Part shown: positions 24,401 to 33,204 of the stretch, piece by piece
How the letters are laid out: each line of letters begins with the position of its first letter
Numbering within the stretch: the first letter of the stretch is position 1
Assembly: GCA_013076295.1 (NCBI GenBank)
Contig: RQOL01000535.1
Span: 124,001 to 188,000 of the forward strand
Length of the DNA: 64,000 bases
Reading direction: 5' to 3'
Source of the DNA: Sanderia malayensis
Lineage: Eukaryota > Cnidaria > Scyphozoa > Semaeostomeae > Pelagiidae
Position numbers and translations under genes: made by a program
Notes under the pieces: generated by a model
Database searches by the model: none
What the model was told of the DNA's origin: nothing
Seen by the model: the letters and a program-made list of their open reading frames with translations, nothing else

Positions 24401-26042
24401 AATAAATAAGCAATGCTAACAATATGCATTGCGTCATTAATACTTTGATGTTGTCTATACGGCTTGCTATATGTCATCGAATACATTTATTGGCAATTAA
24501 CGATTGCTTCATTTACTTCTTTGTAGGAAGAGGCCTATCTTGACCGTGTATCGCAACTTGGTACGATCACAGAGGAGCGTGACATTAAACGAAAAGACCT
24601 TGAGGCAACAAGAAAGCAGAGACTCGATGAGTTTATGTCAGGATTTAGTATTATCACAACGAAATTGAAGGAGATGTACCAGGTTATATTCGTTGTTTGT
24701 GTCTTTTTATTCTCCAAGTTGTTATCTTGCCGTGTTTTATATTAATTGCAAGCCCGCGTTTTTTTTTTATAAATTTTAGATGATAACATTAGGTGGTGAT
24801 GCTGAATTGGAGCTCGTGGATAGTTTGGACCCTTTTTCAGAAGGCATCGTGTTCAGGTATATTGTTTATAATTCTCTTCATATGATCTATACGCTTTGTA
24901 TTTAAATCCGAGTTTCTTTAATCAATTGATACGTTCCAAAATAACAAGAGACAGAGTTTAAGAGCATTTATATAAATACCTGCACACTCATGTTACAATG
25001 TTGCTTTCTAGTGTTCGACCCCCAAAGAAAAGCTGGAAAAATATATCAAATTTATCTGGTGGTGAAAAAACATTGAGCTCTCTAGCTTTGGTGAATAATA
25101 TCGTTATTATTTCTTGTTATATCAATAACCAGCTCGCTATGCATATGATTTGGGCAGGTGCACATGACATGATTTCATAGATTATGAAGTGTAGCTGTTA
25201 AATTGTGCAGTAAATGAATATATCTATTTTTTTATCTTTTTGTAGGTATTTGCCTTACATCACTTTAAACCAACTCCTTTATACGTGATGGATGAGATTG
25301 ACGCCGCTCTTGACTTCAAGAACGTTTCAATCGTTGCTAATTACATTAAGGTTAGTACAGTATGTTTCGTTAAATACTTTTCGTAGCTCTGTGTTGTACA
25401 TTCGAGTATATTTGTATGTTTATGTATTTAAGGCCTTGCAATGCTAATAATTGTTTTGCAGTTTTTTTGCGAAGTGGCTAGCGCTACGTAGTCACCATTT
25501 GGCAACAAAGCTCAACGATTAAAGATTGCTTATTTTTACCTGGTCAATTATACCTACTTTTGCAGGGTGCGTTTTGTTGCAAACTTCCTGCATATTGTGA
25601 AAAAGTTCACAAATGTAAACAATTTGCGACAGTTGGTTTTCAATTTCCTGTGGTTGAAATCGTTCGTATTTCAATCTCGCGACGAATTGCTAATAATACA
25701 ATAAACAAGTCAAACAAGATTTTAAAATGTTTATCGTGTTTGGCAGACAATTTTAATGTAATTTTTTTTGCAAACAAGGCTTGAAGGTTTTGTGAAAATA
25801 CCGCAAAGGTGGGTATAATTGACCAAAATAAAGTTGGGCTGTCTTGGATCTCTTATGCTCTTTTGCTATCAGGGATGAGACGTTTTATGAACTCTTTTTT
25901 TAAGGAAAGAACAAAGAACGCCCAATTCATAATAATAAGTTTGAGGAATAACATGTTTGAACTGTCTGATCGACTTGTTGGTATTTACAAGACTGAAAAC
26001 TGTACCAAAAGCACTGCCATCAATCCAAGCCTTTTTGTTTGA
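419..26042 (+). CDS. SMC4: SMC4, condensin core ATPase subunit (5'-partial, 31 exons)
   Basis: Structural maintenance of chromosomes protein 4 pairs with SMC2 in condensin and drives mitotic chromosome compaction in the nucleus. Exons: 419-461, 703-787, 1354-1419, 2241-2318, 2437-2482, 2840-2880, 7906-7962, 8667-8788, 12663-12771, 14148-14209, 16307-16376, 16472-16633, 16787-16827, 17060-17195, 17763-17817, 18387-18514, 18611-18715, 20456-20582, 22491-22542, 22646-22697, 22814-22899, 23088-23169, 23272-23334, 23551-23724, 24085-24195, 24286-24363, 24527-24682, 24780-24856, 25012-25090, 25246-25350, 25905-26042. All junctions are GT-AG and every phase matches, giving 927 residues before TGA. 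The first nine or ten exons encode coiled coil. The hinge spans about 16307-18440 (GVYGRLGDLGAID, then a glycine-rich MSGGG turn). The second coiled coil follows. The C-terminal head has the ABC signature [11 protein letters not shown] (exon 25012), Walker B/D-loop [11 protein letters not shown] (25246) and the [12 protein letters not shown] switch region (25905). Vertebrate SMC4 is near 1290 residues, so about 360 N-terminal residues lie upstream. No frameshift or stop is seen. Introns carry many TEs. High confidence. Confidence 0.96.
1642..1665. repeat. Degenerate copy of a 22-bp palindromic motif
   Basis: CCTACTATGACATCACAGTG is a decayed copy of a near-perfect palindrome also seen at 5088-5109 and 8349-8370, all inside SMC4 introns. 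Confidence 0.5.
1931..1995. repeat. Fragment resembling the GGGGGCTTATT MITE
   Basis: The stretch has two GGGGGCCTAATAACGAGG / GGGGGCTTATTGGGCC-like runs. These resemble the internal repeats of the TA-flanked MITE at 27048-27512. It is probably a decayed relative; no ends are visible. Confidence 0.3.
2921..3950. mobile_element. TTAA-flanked nonautonomous DNA element (copy 1)
   Basis: This sits in the intron between exons 2840-2880 and 7906-7962. The element begins AGGGCTCATGCACTTTAAAA and ends GCATTAGCACT. It is bracketed by TTAA at 2917-2920 and 3951-3954, a signature of piggyBac/Kolobok-type transposition. The first ~800 bp align with the elements at 43544-44824 and 45360-46227 (inverted). 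Internally an ATG at 3385 opens a short acidic reading frame ([10 protein letters not shown]...) that looks like the first coding exon of the autonomous parent, here broken by stops. The 3' half is shortened relative to the 43.5-kb copy. Superfamily is inferred from TTAA only. Confidence 0.7.
3955..6167. other. Intron sequence with small inverted repeats
   Basis: No convincing gene is seen. A compact inverted repeat, AAAATTTCAGCCCG near 4477-4491 against its complement near 4614-4629, marks a probable MITE core. It continues leftwards to about 4075, where GGGGCTGATTATATGAGA resembles the GTTCATATGAG ends of the repeats at 9809-10546. A GT-rich run (5395-5440) is simple sequence. Short ORFs on both strands overlap each other and show no domain. 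Confidence 0.35.
5088..5109. repeat. 22-bp palindromic motif, best copy
   Basis: CCTACTATGACATCATAGTA plus GG forms a nearly perfect palindrome of 22 bp, followed by GGACTCCG. The inverted copy at 8349-8370 has matching flanks (CGGGGTC), so a longer repeat probably ends here. Function is unknown. Confidence 0.55.
6168..6668 (-). CDS. Small C2H2 zinc-finger protein, unknown function
   Basis: This 166-codon open frame lies antisense inside an SMC4 intron. The start is the ATG at 6668 ([11 protein letters not shown]), because the upstream in-frame extension has no ATG. One C2H2 finger, [20 protein letters not shown] then MH, sits at residues 5-30. A strongly acidic Glu/Ser/Asp tract follows at about residues 30-60. 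The C-terminal half includes a helical-looking block, [17 protein letters not shown] do not recognise the family. The lone finger plus acidic tail resembles accessory ORFs carried by TEs, and the 62-bp satellite lies immediately upstream of its start. No introns or terminal repeats were identified. It could be a host gene, a TE accessory gene, or a remnant. Confidence 0.5.
   Translation of the reverse strand: MSQYKCDQCEFSSKYKSNVTRHEEEMHEESSEESDSDDEIEVESDHDNDETVNTDEDLPLGNVWPSMRKEVDEDENILQVFKRRFLYNRSFENDAVVTAVIATMQKAQREDDMDMQEALDYAIGKRKYLIIRQAKNDEEEEASDSEDAAVNELVFNSTPAFPYSRI
6830..7640. repeat. GATC-rich minisatellite, ~62-bp period, about 11-12 diverged units
   Basis: The unit approximates TTACCTGATCATCAGTTGAT followed by CCTTAACTGATCCTNACCAA and TCCTTACCAATCATACATAA plus TCA. 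Each unit carries several TGATC steps. Copies in the centre (7120-7250) are nearly identical, while outer units are more diverged and vary in length. It lies between the C2H2 ORF and SMC4 exon 7906-7962. Confidence 0.8.
7641..7905. other. Intron sequence, nothing recognised
   Basis: The region contains a G-run (7757-7766) and ends with a TTTTATATATCTACAG acceptor before the next SMC4 exon. Overlapping ORFs on both strands are not convincing. Confidence 0.4.
8349..8370. repeat. 22-bp palindromic motif (inverted copy)
   Basis: CCTACTATGATTTCATAGTA plus GG is the same palindrome as at 5088-5109, in opposite orientation judged by its flanks. Confidence 0.5.
9429..10720 (-). pseudogene. Left-arm copy of C-terminal exons, Academ-like family
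   Basis: Reading minus, a segment around 10720-10560 corresponds to the right-arm frame around [19 protein letters not shown] segment at about 9800-9680 reads as an [16 protein letters not shown] helix. A last exon (about 9625-9429) encodes [13 protein letters not shown], a basic cluster and the acidic terminus. The repeat block 9809-10546 interrupts it. The order resembles the region downstream of the nuclease motifs in the 1502-codon ORF at 59350-63858, so I infer a distant relative. Confidence 0.45.
9809..10546. repeat. Nested tandem/inverted MITE block (GTTCATATGAGCCCGCTTGC)
   Basis: At least five related segments contain CTGTTCATATGAGCCCGCTT and GCCGGGCCAGCTCACTAAGC, or their complements (for example 9814, 9866, 10205, 10262). 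Direct partial duplications include CATGATACTTGTCACTTGAG and CATGATATTTGTCACTTGAG (9973 and 10380). The block interrupts the left arm of the foldback only, so it inserted after the arms formed and then partly duplicated. Confidence 0.65.
10990..11668 (+). pseudogene. Right-arm copy of C-terminal exons, Academ-like family
   Basis: This arm reads [20 protein letters not shown]... to about 11164, where GGTAAG is a plausible donor. A segment after 11200 ([18 protein letters not shown]) resembles the LPP...LHTLRAN block near the C-terminus of the 1502-codon ORF. A donor at about 11416 and a last exon 11477-11668 with the acidic tail SDDSEWG follow. The middle segment needs a frameshift (about 11280-11400), so it is probably inactive. 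Confidence 0.45.
12956..14093. mobile_element. pogo/Tigger-type element, TA-flanked
   Basis: The inverted ends CATTAAAACCGAAAACTTTC and GAAAGTTTTCGGTTTAATG are bracketed by TA at 12954-12955 and 14094-14095. Subterminal arrays of the octamer TTTCGGAC (about six copies on the left, four or five on the right) look like transposase-binding repeats. It contains a decayed DDE_1 transposase on the minus strand. It is in the intron before SMC4 exon 14148-14209. Confidence 0.8.
13150..13670 (-). pseudogene. Decayed pogo/Tigger (DDE_1) transposase, C-terminal part
   Basis: Minus-strand frames give [18 protein letters not shown] (the RAMVIFDVF block normally carries the second catalytic Asp), then [20 protein letters not shown] (usual N-T-x-x-L-Q-P-L-D region, with Asp replaced by Glu). 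A KPLHAQ...LTWLYDYL block with a stop follows at about 13320-13160. Several frame changes and the D-to-E change show it is inactive. Only about the last third of a normal ~500-residue transposase is present. Confidence 0.7.
14531..14815 (+). pseudogene. Left-arm copy of a zinc-domain first exon
   Basis: ATG at 14531 opens [20 protein letters not shown]..., matching the minus-strand copy in the right arm. Identity stops near TGNDKI (about 14665); beyond that the frame continues into unrelated sequence, so this arm holds only the first ~45 codons. CTFCC supplies the first Cys pair of a likely zinc-binding domain. Confidence 0.6.
14796..15440 (-). pseudogene. Zinc-domain N-terminal coding exon split by a hAT MITE
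   Basis: Reading minus, ATG near 15440 begins [19 protein letters not shown], the MITE interrupts at 15390-15218, and the frame resumes as [18 protein letters not shown] and runs to a stop at 14796. CTFCC and a later CKQC (about 65 residues apart) look like a ZAD-like or Cys-rich N-terminal module, followed by a Ser/Pro/Asn-rich stretch. This is probably the 5' exon of the transposase or partner gene of the autonomous parent. I do not recognise the family. Confidence 0.55.
15218..15382. mobile_element. hAT-type MITE (165 bp) with 8-bp TSD
   Basis: The ends CAGTGGCGTAGCT and AGCTACGCCAGTG form inverted repeats, flanked by AAAATCGT at 15210-15217 and 15383-15390. The CAGTGGCGTAGC terminus and 8-bp duplication are typical of hAT nonautonomous elements. 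Internal G/C runs form AGCTGCCCC. Confidence 0.9.
18812..20380. mobile_element. Element with ~125-bp terminal inverted repeats and a SAP-domain fragment
   Basis: The left end ACCAATTGCACGACGC and right end GCGTCGTGCAATTGGT (20365-20380) begin inverted repeats of about 125 bp that reach TCTCATTTTGTTCGTA. No clear target duplication is visible. It lies in the intron between SMC4 exons 18611-18715 and 20456-20582. The interior carries minus-strand coding remnants. Confidence 0.7.
19926..20162 (-). pseudogene. SAP-domain fragment of a TE-type protein
   Basis: The frame [15 protein letters not shown] preceded by MKAFLRLRG matches the SAP helix-turn-helix consensus (K-x-FLRxRGLKxSGxKxELVxR). Spliced TE-type proteins in aquatic invertebrates often open with a SAP domain. 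The frame ends at 19926 after about 78 codons with no further recognisable domain. The function of the parent is unknown. Confidence 0.5.
20583..22490. other. Large SMC4 intron, nothing recognised
   Basis: No terminal repeats, coding domain or tandem array was seen in this 1.9-kb intron. Small ORFs near 21857-22348 overlap in different frames and look like chance. Confidence 0.5.
25351..25904. other. Last SMC4 intron
   Basis: The intron separates the Walker B exon from the terminal exon. No embedded element was recognised. Confidence 0.6.
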
Positions 26043-26842
26043 ACATGGTGAGTTGAGACTTTTTATGCAAACTGCTGCTTTTTTGATTGAATTTGCATGT
26101 ATTAAATTTGTATAAAACTGCCAACGAATACTGCAAGTCCTCAAATTCCCCTTGTCTGAAAACTCTCCTCCTCTTGAATATGCCCCAGCTTATGACTGCA
26201 AATTTTGCAAGCCCCGACTTATAACACTATATGATCCTAGCAAGTTAGCATCATATAGGGTTATATGTTTAGTGCATTATATACATTATCATCATATGCA
26301 TTATCATTTTTGAATATGCTCCCAACCAAAGATATCAAAAATAAGTAAGCCTTGGGCTCTAATTCGGGGATTTACGGTAAGAAGTTGTGATCTCTTTGCG
26401 ATCTTATTATTCTTTTTCCATTACGTAGTATTTTACCTTGAGTTAACTTTATGAGATAATCATTTCTTGATTGGTGTTTGTGATGAGCCTAGTTAATTTT
26501 AACATCGAGTGTAAACAATAATATGCATTACCATTTGACATAAAGTTTATGCTACACTTAATTAAGATTTTGAAAATGATGCCCTTTTGTGGAATGATTT
26601 CTTTCTTTGTGTTTTACACGGTGGCCTATAACTGTCACTTGCAATTCAAACAACTTTCTCACATGAATGCGGTGCACACAAACAAAATAACACACGGTAA
26701 AAGTTTTCACACGTCAAAGACAAATACCTCCAGATAAAAGCAGAGAGTTCTTGATAAGTTTGTGGCAATTATCAATATGTTGCTAATAGTGTTCTAGGAA
26801 ACAATCCATTTTTCTCTACATATAACTAAAGAATACAACATA
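26043..26842. other. SMC4 3' flank
   Basis: No gene is seen. ATTCGGGGATTTACGGTA at 26360-26377 matches the end of the TA-flanked MITE at 27048-27512, so a decayed relative ends here. I could not assign the SMC4 polyadenylation site. Confidence 0.4.
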
Positions 26843-27047
26843 TAGACCAGGCTGTGGTGGAGGTAGGTACCACTTATACGGTATTTACCAGACTACGATT
26901 TGTGTAGCCGTCGTGTTGGTCATTAAGAATCGTGATGGTAAACAGCGATCTTGGGGTGAGTGGGGGAGACATGAGGGTTCAAAGTTACGGTTTAAGATGT
27001 TTGACCTCTGCGGAGGAGCTCACAATCAAATCCTCATTTCTAGAGTA

Positions 27048-27512
27048 CCGTAAATCCTCGAATAAGCCCCCGGGGGCTTATTTGCAAAAATGAATTTTTG
27101 GGTGGGGGCTTATTCGAGGGGAGGGCTTATTTGAGGGGGGGCTTATTTCAAAGTTTTGCTTTTTCCTCAAAGGTTGACAGAAAAAAGACGACATAGTTTT
27201 CTCAATCAGCTAAACTTTTTTCAGAAAGTGCTGTGTGAAGATCTAACAAATATTATAATTTGTTTATCATCACGAAAATCGCGTTTCTTTTTGCTTTTTC
27301 GTCTCGAGTCTAAGGAACTGATACTGTATAGCTATTGTCCTGTGGGGGCTTTCTCGAATTAAGATATTATTCTGCACTTATGCTTCCCTCGAATAAGACC
27401 CCATGGGGACTTATTCGAGGGGGGGGCTTATTTGCAAAAATGATTTTTTAGGTGGGGGCTTAATCGAGGGGGGCGCTTATCCGAACGTGGGGGCTTATTC
27501 GAGGATTTACGG
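27048..27512. mobile_element. TA-flanked MITE rich in GGGGGCTTATT repeats
   Basis: Ends CCGTAAATCCTCGAATAAGC and GCTTATTCGAGGATTTACGG are inverted, with TA at 27046-27047 and 27513-27514, consistent with a Tc1/mariner-type MITE. The interior repeats GGGGGCTTATTCGAGG-like units in direct and inverted orientation (five or more). Confidence 0.8.
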
Positions 27513-27771
27513 TAACTACAAGACTTTTGGCGGTGGCCTTCTTTCCGGTATGCACTGTTGGACTCTTTCTGACTAATTGAAGGTAAACATGCCCTTTTTT
27601 GTCACGTGACAAAATATTTACCCCTTTTCTTTATATGGAATTTCTTCACATTTTTAGTAATTGTAGCATGATTATGGGCACAATTGACTCACATTCCTTC
27701 TAAACTGACTTAGTCAGTATTTGTATCGCTATATTTAGCATCTGAATTCATTCATTCTTTCTCGTCATTGT

Positions 27772-28038
27772 CTATTCAAAGTACATCATTTTCATCTTCA
27801 TTTCACTGTCATCCAGCCTCATTAACAAATCTTCAATGTTTTCTGGGAATGGTTTTTCCATCCAAACAATCTCGCATTTCTCTGTCCAATCAAGACCCGA
27901 AATATGTGGCAACTCCAGCTGATTTTGTCCGGCTGACTTCCAGATTTTGGCAACGAAATTTGCTCGGCTAATATGCAACTTTAACACGGACTGATATGGA
28001 GGGAGTGATGAAAGATCTATGATCTTGTTTTCATTCAT
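27772..28038 (-). pseudogene. C-terminal fragment, Academ-like ORF family
   Basis: The ~88-residue frame reads IIDLSSLPPYQSVLKLHISR, then ANFVAKIWKSA, and ends in an acidic tail. It aligns with the last ~110 residues of the 59350-63858 ORF (VIDITLLPPCFASLRLHTLR, ANVIARIWKQA). The upstream nuclease motifs are absent, so it is a 5'-truncated relic. Confidence 0.65.
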
Positions 28039-28320
28039 TTCATGGCCTGCATAAGACAGGAATATCCTAGAGACATATGAAAGGCAATTTTTAGAGATGA
28101 TTCCGTCAGGATATGCATGCGTAGATATTATTGCAGATAGCGTACAATGTGCTACATCATAGCTTGTAATAGTACTTAGAAATCTTATTTGTTATTTATT
28201 TCACTTTCACGTTCGTTATCTTGCCCGGCAGCAAACAAACATGCCATCATAATAATGCGAAGTTACCCCCTGATTTCTTGCCACTTTAAAAACCTGTAAC
28301 TTTGGAACCGTACGTTTTAA

Positions 28321-28923
28321 GGCCTGGTTTCCACTTAGTCGTTTGGGGCGTCAGAATCGTTTCAGAAAGACACAAACGATCCAAAAAACATTGGTTTCCA
28401 CATGGTCATTGTGTTTTTTGAGTCGTTTGTTGTTATTGCTGTTCATTGATCCACAGTGCATCGTTCAATTAATTTTGGCGGCAAAGTTTTTCGTGGGAGG
28501 AAAAATGGCAGCATTCAATAGACAACAATTGATCTTGCGAAGTCAGTTATTTCTACTTCTAGCGACTTTGTACAGACGATCGAAATTTAAGAGAAAAAAG
28601 CATCAATTTTGGATAAGGGAAATTTGCAAACAGCGACAGAATTTTGGTGCATATCATACACTGACTGATGCAGGAACTACCTCTGAATGACAGAGAATAT
28701 TATTCATGCATGGGTCGTTTGAGTCGTTAGTCGGTTTCCACTTGCAAAAGTCACTGATGCGTGGGTCTTTTGGGTCGCCGAGATAGAATTTTTTCTATCT
28801 CTGCGACATTTGTCGTTTGAGTCTTTCGGATCATTTGGGTAGTTGGCGGGTATGTTTCCATGAAGTCTTTCCAGTCGTTTGGGTCTTTTCCAATGACTCA
28901 AACCACTAAGTGGAAACCAGGCT
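28321..28923. mobile_element. PIF/Harbinger-derived MITE with transposase N-terminus
   Basis: Inverted ends GGCCTGGTTTCCACTTAGTC and the complement of AGCCTGGTTTCCACTTAGTG are flanked by TAA at 28318-28320 and 28924-28926, the 3-bp duplication typical of Harbinger. A plus-strand frame ending near 28690 contains KKHQFWIREICKQRQNFGAY, matching the conserved start of Harbinger transposases (RRFWVRxIF...EYH). The catalytic part is missing. Confidence 0.8.
28502..28690 (+). pseudogene. Truncated Harbinger transposase N-terminus
   Basis: ATG in KMAAFNRQQLILRSQLFLL starts a frame that reaches KKHQFWIREICKQRQNFGAY and stops at 28690. It covers only the first ~60 residues of a normal ~350-residue DDE transposase and cannot be catalytic. 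Confidence 0.55.
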
Positions 28924-29066
28924 TAAGGTTATGGTTCCTTCATGAAGTTGACGTAACTATTATAGAGTAATCTAAAAATGTACTTGGATTTTAAATTTGA
29001 AGTGGTTGATTTTTTCTGACCATGGCTTGTAGACTGGTTCCATTTCCCAGAAAATATGTTGCAAGG

Positions 29067-31852
29067 GGCATTTTTGGGTAGAAGCTGGGATCCAGTTGTT
29101 TTCGGGTATTTCGACCATGCTGATTACGAATTTGGTAGATCCCAAACGAAATTTTTGCGTTTAAGGCCTTAATTTGCATATTCAAAATGGCTGCCTTTCA
29201 AACTTCGAAAATTGTTTCATGGCAATCTCTCTCAACGTATATGGCTATGACAGTTGCCAATATTGCAATTATTAAGAACAAATCTGGTGCAATTGTGTAC
29301 AGCAACAATTGGTATTCAATAGGGTACTTTTAACACATTTTATAACACTCTTGACGTCATTGTGACGTCACATTTCATGAAAATTTTAATATTAACTTCC
29401 CATTTGTGATACTTGGCAGTTGCTTCCATTCTTTGCAGAAGACATCTGCAATGTATCAAAAGACCAAAAACTTGCAATCTTATGACTTTATTTTATTAAG
29501 AATGGTTATTATTTTGCATCACGTCATTATCTACAAAATGCTGACGTTGTCAAAGATTGAATAAACCATTTTTATGTAGACAGGGATATTAATCCAACCA
29601 TCTAGCAAACTGGGTAACCGAAAATTTTAAAGTTGATTCTTTATCTGGACACGTTTCTGGCTATTTTGACACTTGGGACATTTTTTCTAATTAGCTGCTG
29701 TCACGTGATCCACAAATTAGCAATTTACGGTCAGTGAAAATTCTTTTTCAAAATATTTCAATTCTGAGCACACCGTTGGAAAGAGCACAGCAAATCGAGT
29801 AAAAACTAACAAAACACCCTTTAGTTTTATTTAACAAATAGATAGTTATTAGCAGTTAAACTTAATGCTCCTTTGCAGCTTTAACCAACCCATTATTTTG
29901 TATTTACTTAAATTTAGCCTCTCTGCGGAAAAATCTACCATCTTGGCAGCCCAAAAACATCATATACGCTTTATTAGCAGAGAATTGAGTACTTTAGAAG
30001 CCCAAAATTTACTCGCAGCACCCATTAGTAGCTAACTAATAAAACTTTATGGAAGCCATGCATCAAAATATTCATCAAAGAATGAACAATCTGACACTTC
30101 CCAGTTACTTTCATTGTTCTGTGATACAGAAGCAGGGTATGTTTCCTCTATGATGTTACCTTCCATCTCGGCATCATATACATTGGAAGCTGCACTGTGC
30201 TGCATTGAGTCTGTGGGCACAAGAACATTTTTGCTGGGAGTTTTTTTTTGCATTAAAATGTTTTTTTCTTTTTTTACTTGCTTCTCTGTAAGTGGATTCA
30301 GCATCAGCGTCCTCGGAAACAATTCCATCTTTCGAAGGTTTTTTCCGTTTTCTACGTAAAGATGGCAGCAATTGTTTCCCTTGAAACCATACTGGCTTTA
30401 AGATACTATCAGTATCATCCCATTTCCAGCCATTTGTCGCAAAAGCGGGTTCCTGAATGTTGGCTTAACAGCTTTGCAACCAACAATAAGCTTGATAATT
30501 TGCCCTCTTCACTGATTTTTCAATAGAATCTGGATCTGGCAGTATCGAGCCAGATGTTTTCAAATTCATCTTCTGATACAAATCTATTCTTGTTCGCAGA
30601 TATGTTTCGTTTTCTTTACCGCTGCAAAATGCAGTTCTGATGAATTCTATCACATTTCTGATGTTATCTTGACTTAAATTAGGCTTTTGGTCTAATTTCT
30701 GCAGCAAAGCGCACTTTGACGAACCACTTAACAGCTTTTTAATTATTTGGACCTTACTTACTTTGAAAAAATATGAAGTGGAATCACAGCCAGAAAGAGA
30801 GTGCACAACAGGCAAACGCCGACAAACCTCAGAACCAATGGCTGCACAAATCTCCCCAACATCAACAAATTTTCCAGCATCATATTTCAGATACAACTTT
30901 TTCTTCACTGAATTTTTCTCGAATGCCCAAATTAATAAGTTACCCAGCTTGCTACCCAGTTTGCTAGATGGTTGGATTAATTTTCCTGTCTAATAGGCCG
31001 GGTAGTTTTTGCCCGTCAAATTCTAGTACCAGCATTGATTGACAGTGGTTTTTAGCGGTCAAAAACAACATCGATTCTCTGATATTGTCTACCCATTTGA
31101 AATATACCGTTTTGACAAAGATGTCCGCAAACAACCGCTGCAGATGCAGAAATTCGATACTGCCATGTACATCTTTATGTAATTGCAAGAAAGCTACAGA
31201 AGATGACACCTGTCTGAACGATCACCATTGAGGTATTTACTAACTTGAATTTAAAGTATTTTAATCTCGTTCATCTTGGATTATGTTAAGATTCGGACAA
31301 GACACTTGGTATGTAATTCATTTCAAGTTTTAATTTAGGGTTTACCTTTTTTATACTACTATTCCAGGTTTCCATTCTTGGCACATAAAAGTGGTTTATT
31401 CAATCTTTGACAACGTCAGCATTTTGTAGATAATGACGTGATGCAAAATAATAACCATTCTTAATAAAATAAAGTCATAAGATTGCAAGTTTTTGGTCTT
31501 TTTGATACATTGCTGATGTTTTCTGCAAAGAATGGAAGCAACTGCCAAGTATCACAAATGGAAAGCTAATATTAAAATTTTCATAAAATGTGACGTCATA
31601 ATGACGTCAAGAGTGTTGTAAAATGTTTTAAAATTTACCCTATTGAATACTAATTGTTGCTATACACAGTTGCACCAGATTTTTTTTAATAATTGCAATA
31701 TTGGCAACTGTTATAGTCATATACGGTGAGAGAGGTTGCCATAAAACAATTTTTTAAGTTTGAAAGGCAGCCATTTTCGCCAAATTCGTGATCAGCGTGG
31801 TCGAAATACCCGAAAACAACTGGATCCCAGCTTCTACCCAAAAATGCCACTT
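29067..31852. mobile_element. 2.8-kb element with ~480-bp inverted terminal regions
   Basis: GGCATTTTTGGGTAGAAGCT at the left (29067) is mirrored at the right (ending near 31852). Inverted homology runs about 480 bp through CAAAATGCTGACGTTGTCAA (near 29536, and its complement near 31408). The left arm has ~45 extra bp near 29135-29180. Between the arms is a minus-strand decayed coding region of the nuclease-type family. Outermost boundaries and target duplication are not certain. Confidence 0.7.
30047..31209 (-). pseudogene. Decayed nuclease-type C-terminus (GCDS family)
   Basis: Minus-strand frames give YLKYDAGKFVDVGEICAAIG and then VVHSLSGCDSTSYFFKVSKV, parallel to FHAFTGNDYVSYFF in the 1502-codon ORF. 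The GCD step corresponds to the last FEN/XPG-type acidic motif. After RANYQAYCWLQSC a TAA at about 30466-30468 interrupts; the same frame continues as a GWKWDDTDSILKPVWF block and a Lys/Arg-rich tail ending in FFDEYFDAWLP. A frame change around 30910-30960 also breaks the upstream part. Confidence 0.6.
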
Positions 31853-33200
31853 GATTTCATTTTGGAGCCTTTTCAGAGAAATTGAACAAGTCTATTCCAG
31901 CCTAATTAATTACGTCACTGTAACGTGAGAACAGTTAATTTTCTGAAATGTCCCAATTCGGGATTTTTATCTCCTATACATAGACTTTCATTCTGAGCAT
32001 TAAAATTGTTGGCTATCCAGATCCTTAGATTGTTGTGACAAATTCCCTACATTGTTGTAGCTATGCAAGAAATGATGTGAATGAATAGACTTGCAACGCA
32101 GCAATGGAGATTATTCGTCGGGGTAGTGAATATGGGGGCTACTCAGAGAATTTTTGCTATATTTTTAGTTAAGGTGAAATTTTAACAACTAACTAAGATT
32201 ATTATTATATTATATGATATTTTAACAACTAACTAATATAACTCTTAAAAACAACTAACTTTTTTTTTAAGAGTTGGAAATCATGTCATGCCAGGCTGGA
32301 ATAATTGAACTTCTTGTCTCGTTCCACCGCATAATTTTGGCGACTCTGCCAGGACCTGCATGGTGCTTGATTACATGGAAACTTGGTCTTGAATTCATGT
32401 GCACATAATAGCTGGAACGGCTAATCAAGAATCCGGGGACAGAGAATTTTATTTTGCTCAAGAAGATTTACATGAACCGGGCCTGAGATTTTCTGCATTT
32501 TGAAGCCTGATTAGTATCACGTTGGAGACGACAGGTTTTACTCGTCTATTTGCTTTTTGGTGTTGGCCTATCAGGAGCCCGTCAAAAGAGAGCCACATTA
32601 CTACAAACCTTTTCCGAAAATGCCTTTAGAATTATAGAACCTCTTACATTAGAAATCAGGGTGAAGATGAACCCTTTCAAAATTGAATTCGTGCATTAAA
32701 GAAGTTATTTGAAAAAAGCCAGTCACCCGTGGAGCGCAGATTTCATTTCACAAGGAGATCTCAAATTTTAGACGAGAGTGTGGACAGTTTTGCGTGAAGT
32801 TTGCGCGAAATTGCTGCCAAATGTGAATTTTTACCAGTCGAGTTGCCAGGTAAATTGGTCGATCTGTAGGAATATAGACCGTATTCCCACCAAGCTACGT
32901 GACCCACCTCTCCGAACTATCCTTGCCATTTCATCTTGATTTTACGTGCAGAGAACACGGAGCCAGGGAGAGAAACGAGTTGTGTTTACTCTGTATTTGA
33001 TGTTGACTGGCGGACTGAACTTAAAATGAGAATTACATACATTTATATACATTCGTTGAAGTTAATATTATGCAGGCTTTACGTACTAAAACAGATAACA
33101 GGAAGGGCTAGTCGAAGTGGTGTTTGGAAAGAATGTAAGGTGTGATTATCTAGATGAAGTAAAGCTGTGAGATTAATTAGGTGAAATAAAATTGTAGAAT
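31853..33200. other. Intergenic sequence, no gene recognised
   Basis: A short direct repeat (TTAACAACTAACTAA, three copies at 32184-32262) is present. A stretch at about 32941-32985 is inverted relative to 58820-58866 (TTTACGTGCA...GCACGGAGCCAG...GAGAAACGA). No coding domain was seen. Confidence 0.4.
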
Positions 33201-33204
33201 GAAT

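Larger units (their letters stand above)
26843..28040 (-). mobile_element. 3' end of an Academ-like element, relative of the 59-64 kb element
   Basis: The left part shares TAGACCAGGCT (26843-26853) and CCTCTGCGGAGGAGC (27005-27019) with 58907-58917 and 59075-59089. Both copies then lead to a minus-strand coding C-terminus. The shared order and spacing indicate the same family truncated on its 5' side. A TA-flanked MITE (27048-27512) is inserted between the two parts. Confidence 0.6.

Noticed and set aside
28343..28690. 115-residue ORF as a complete gene
   Set aside because: The 5' part overlaps the MITE terminal repeat; only the end shows Harbinger N-terminal homology, so it is a transposase fragment.
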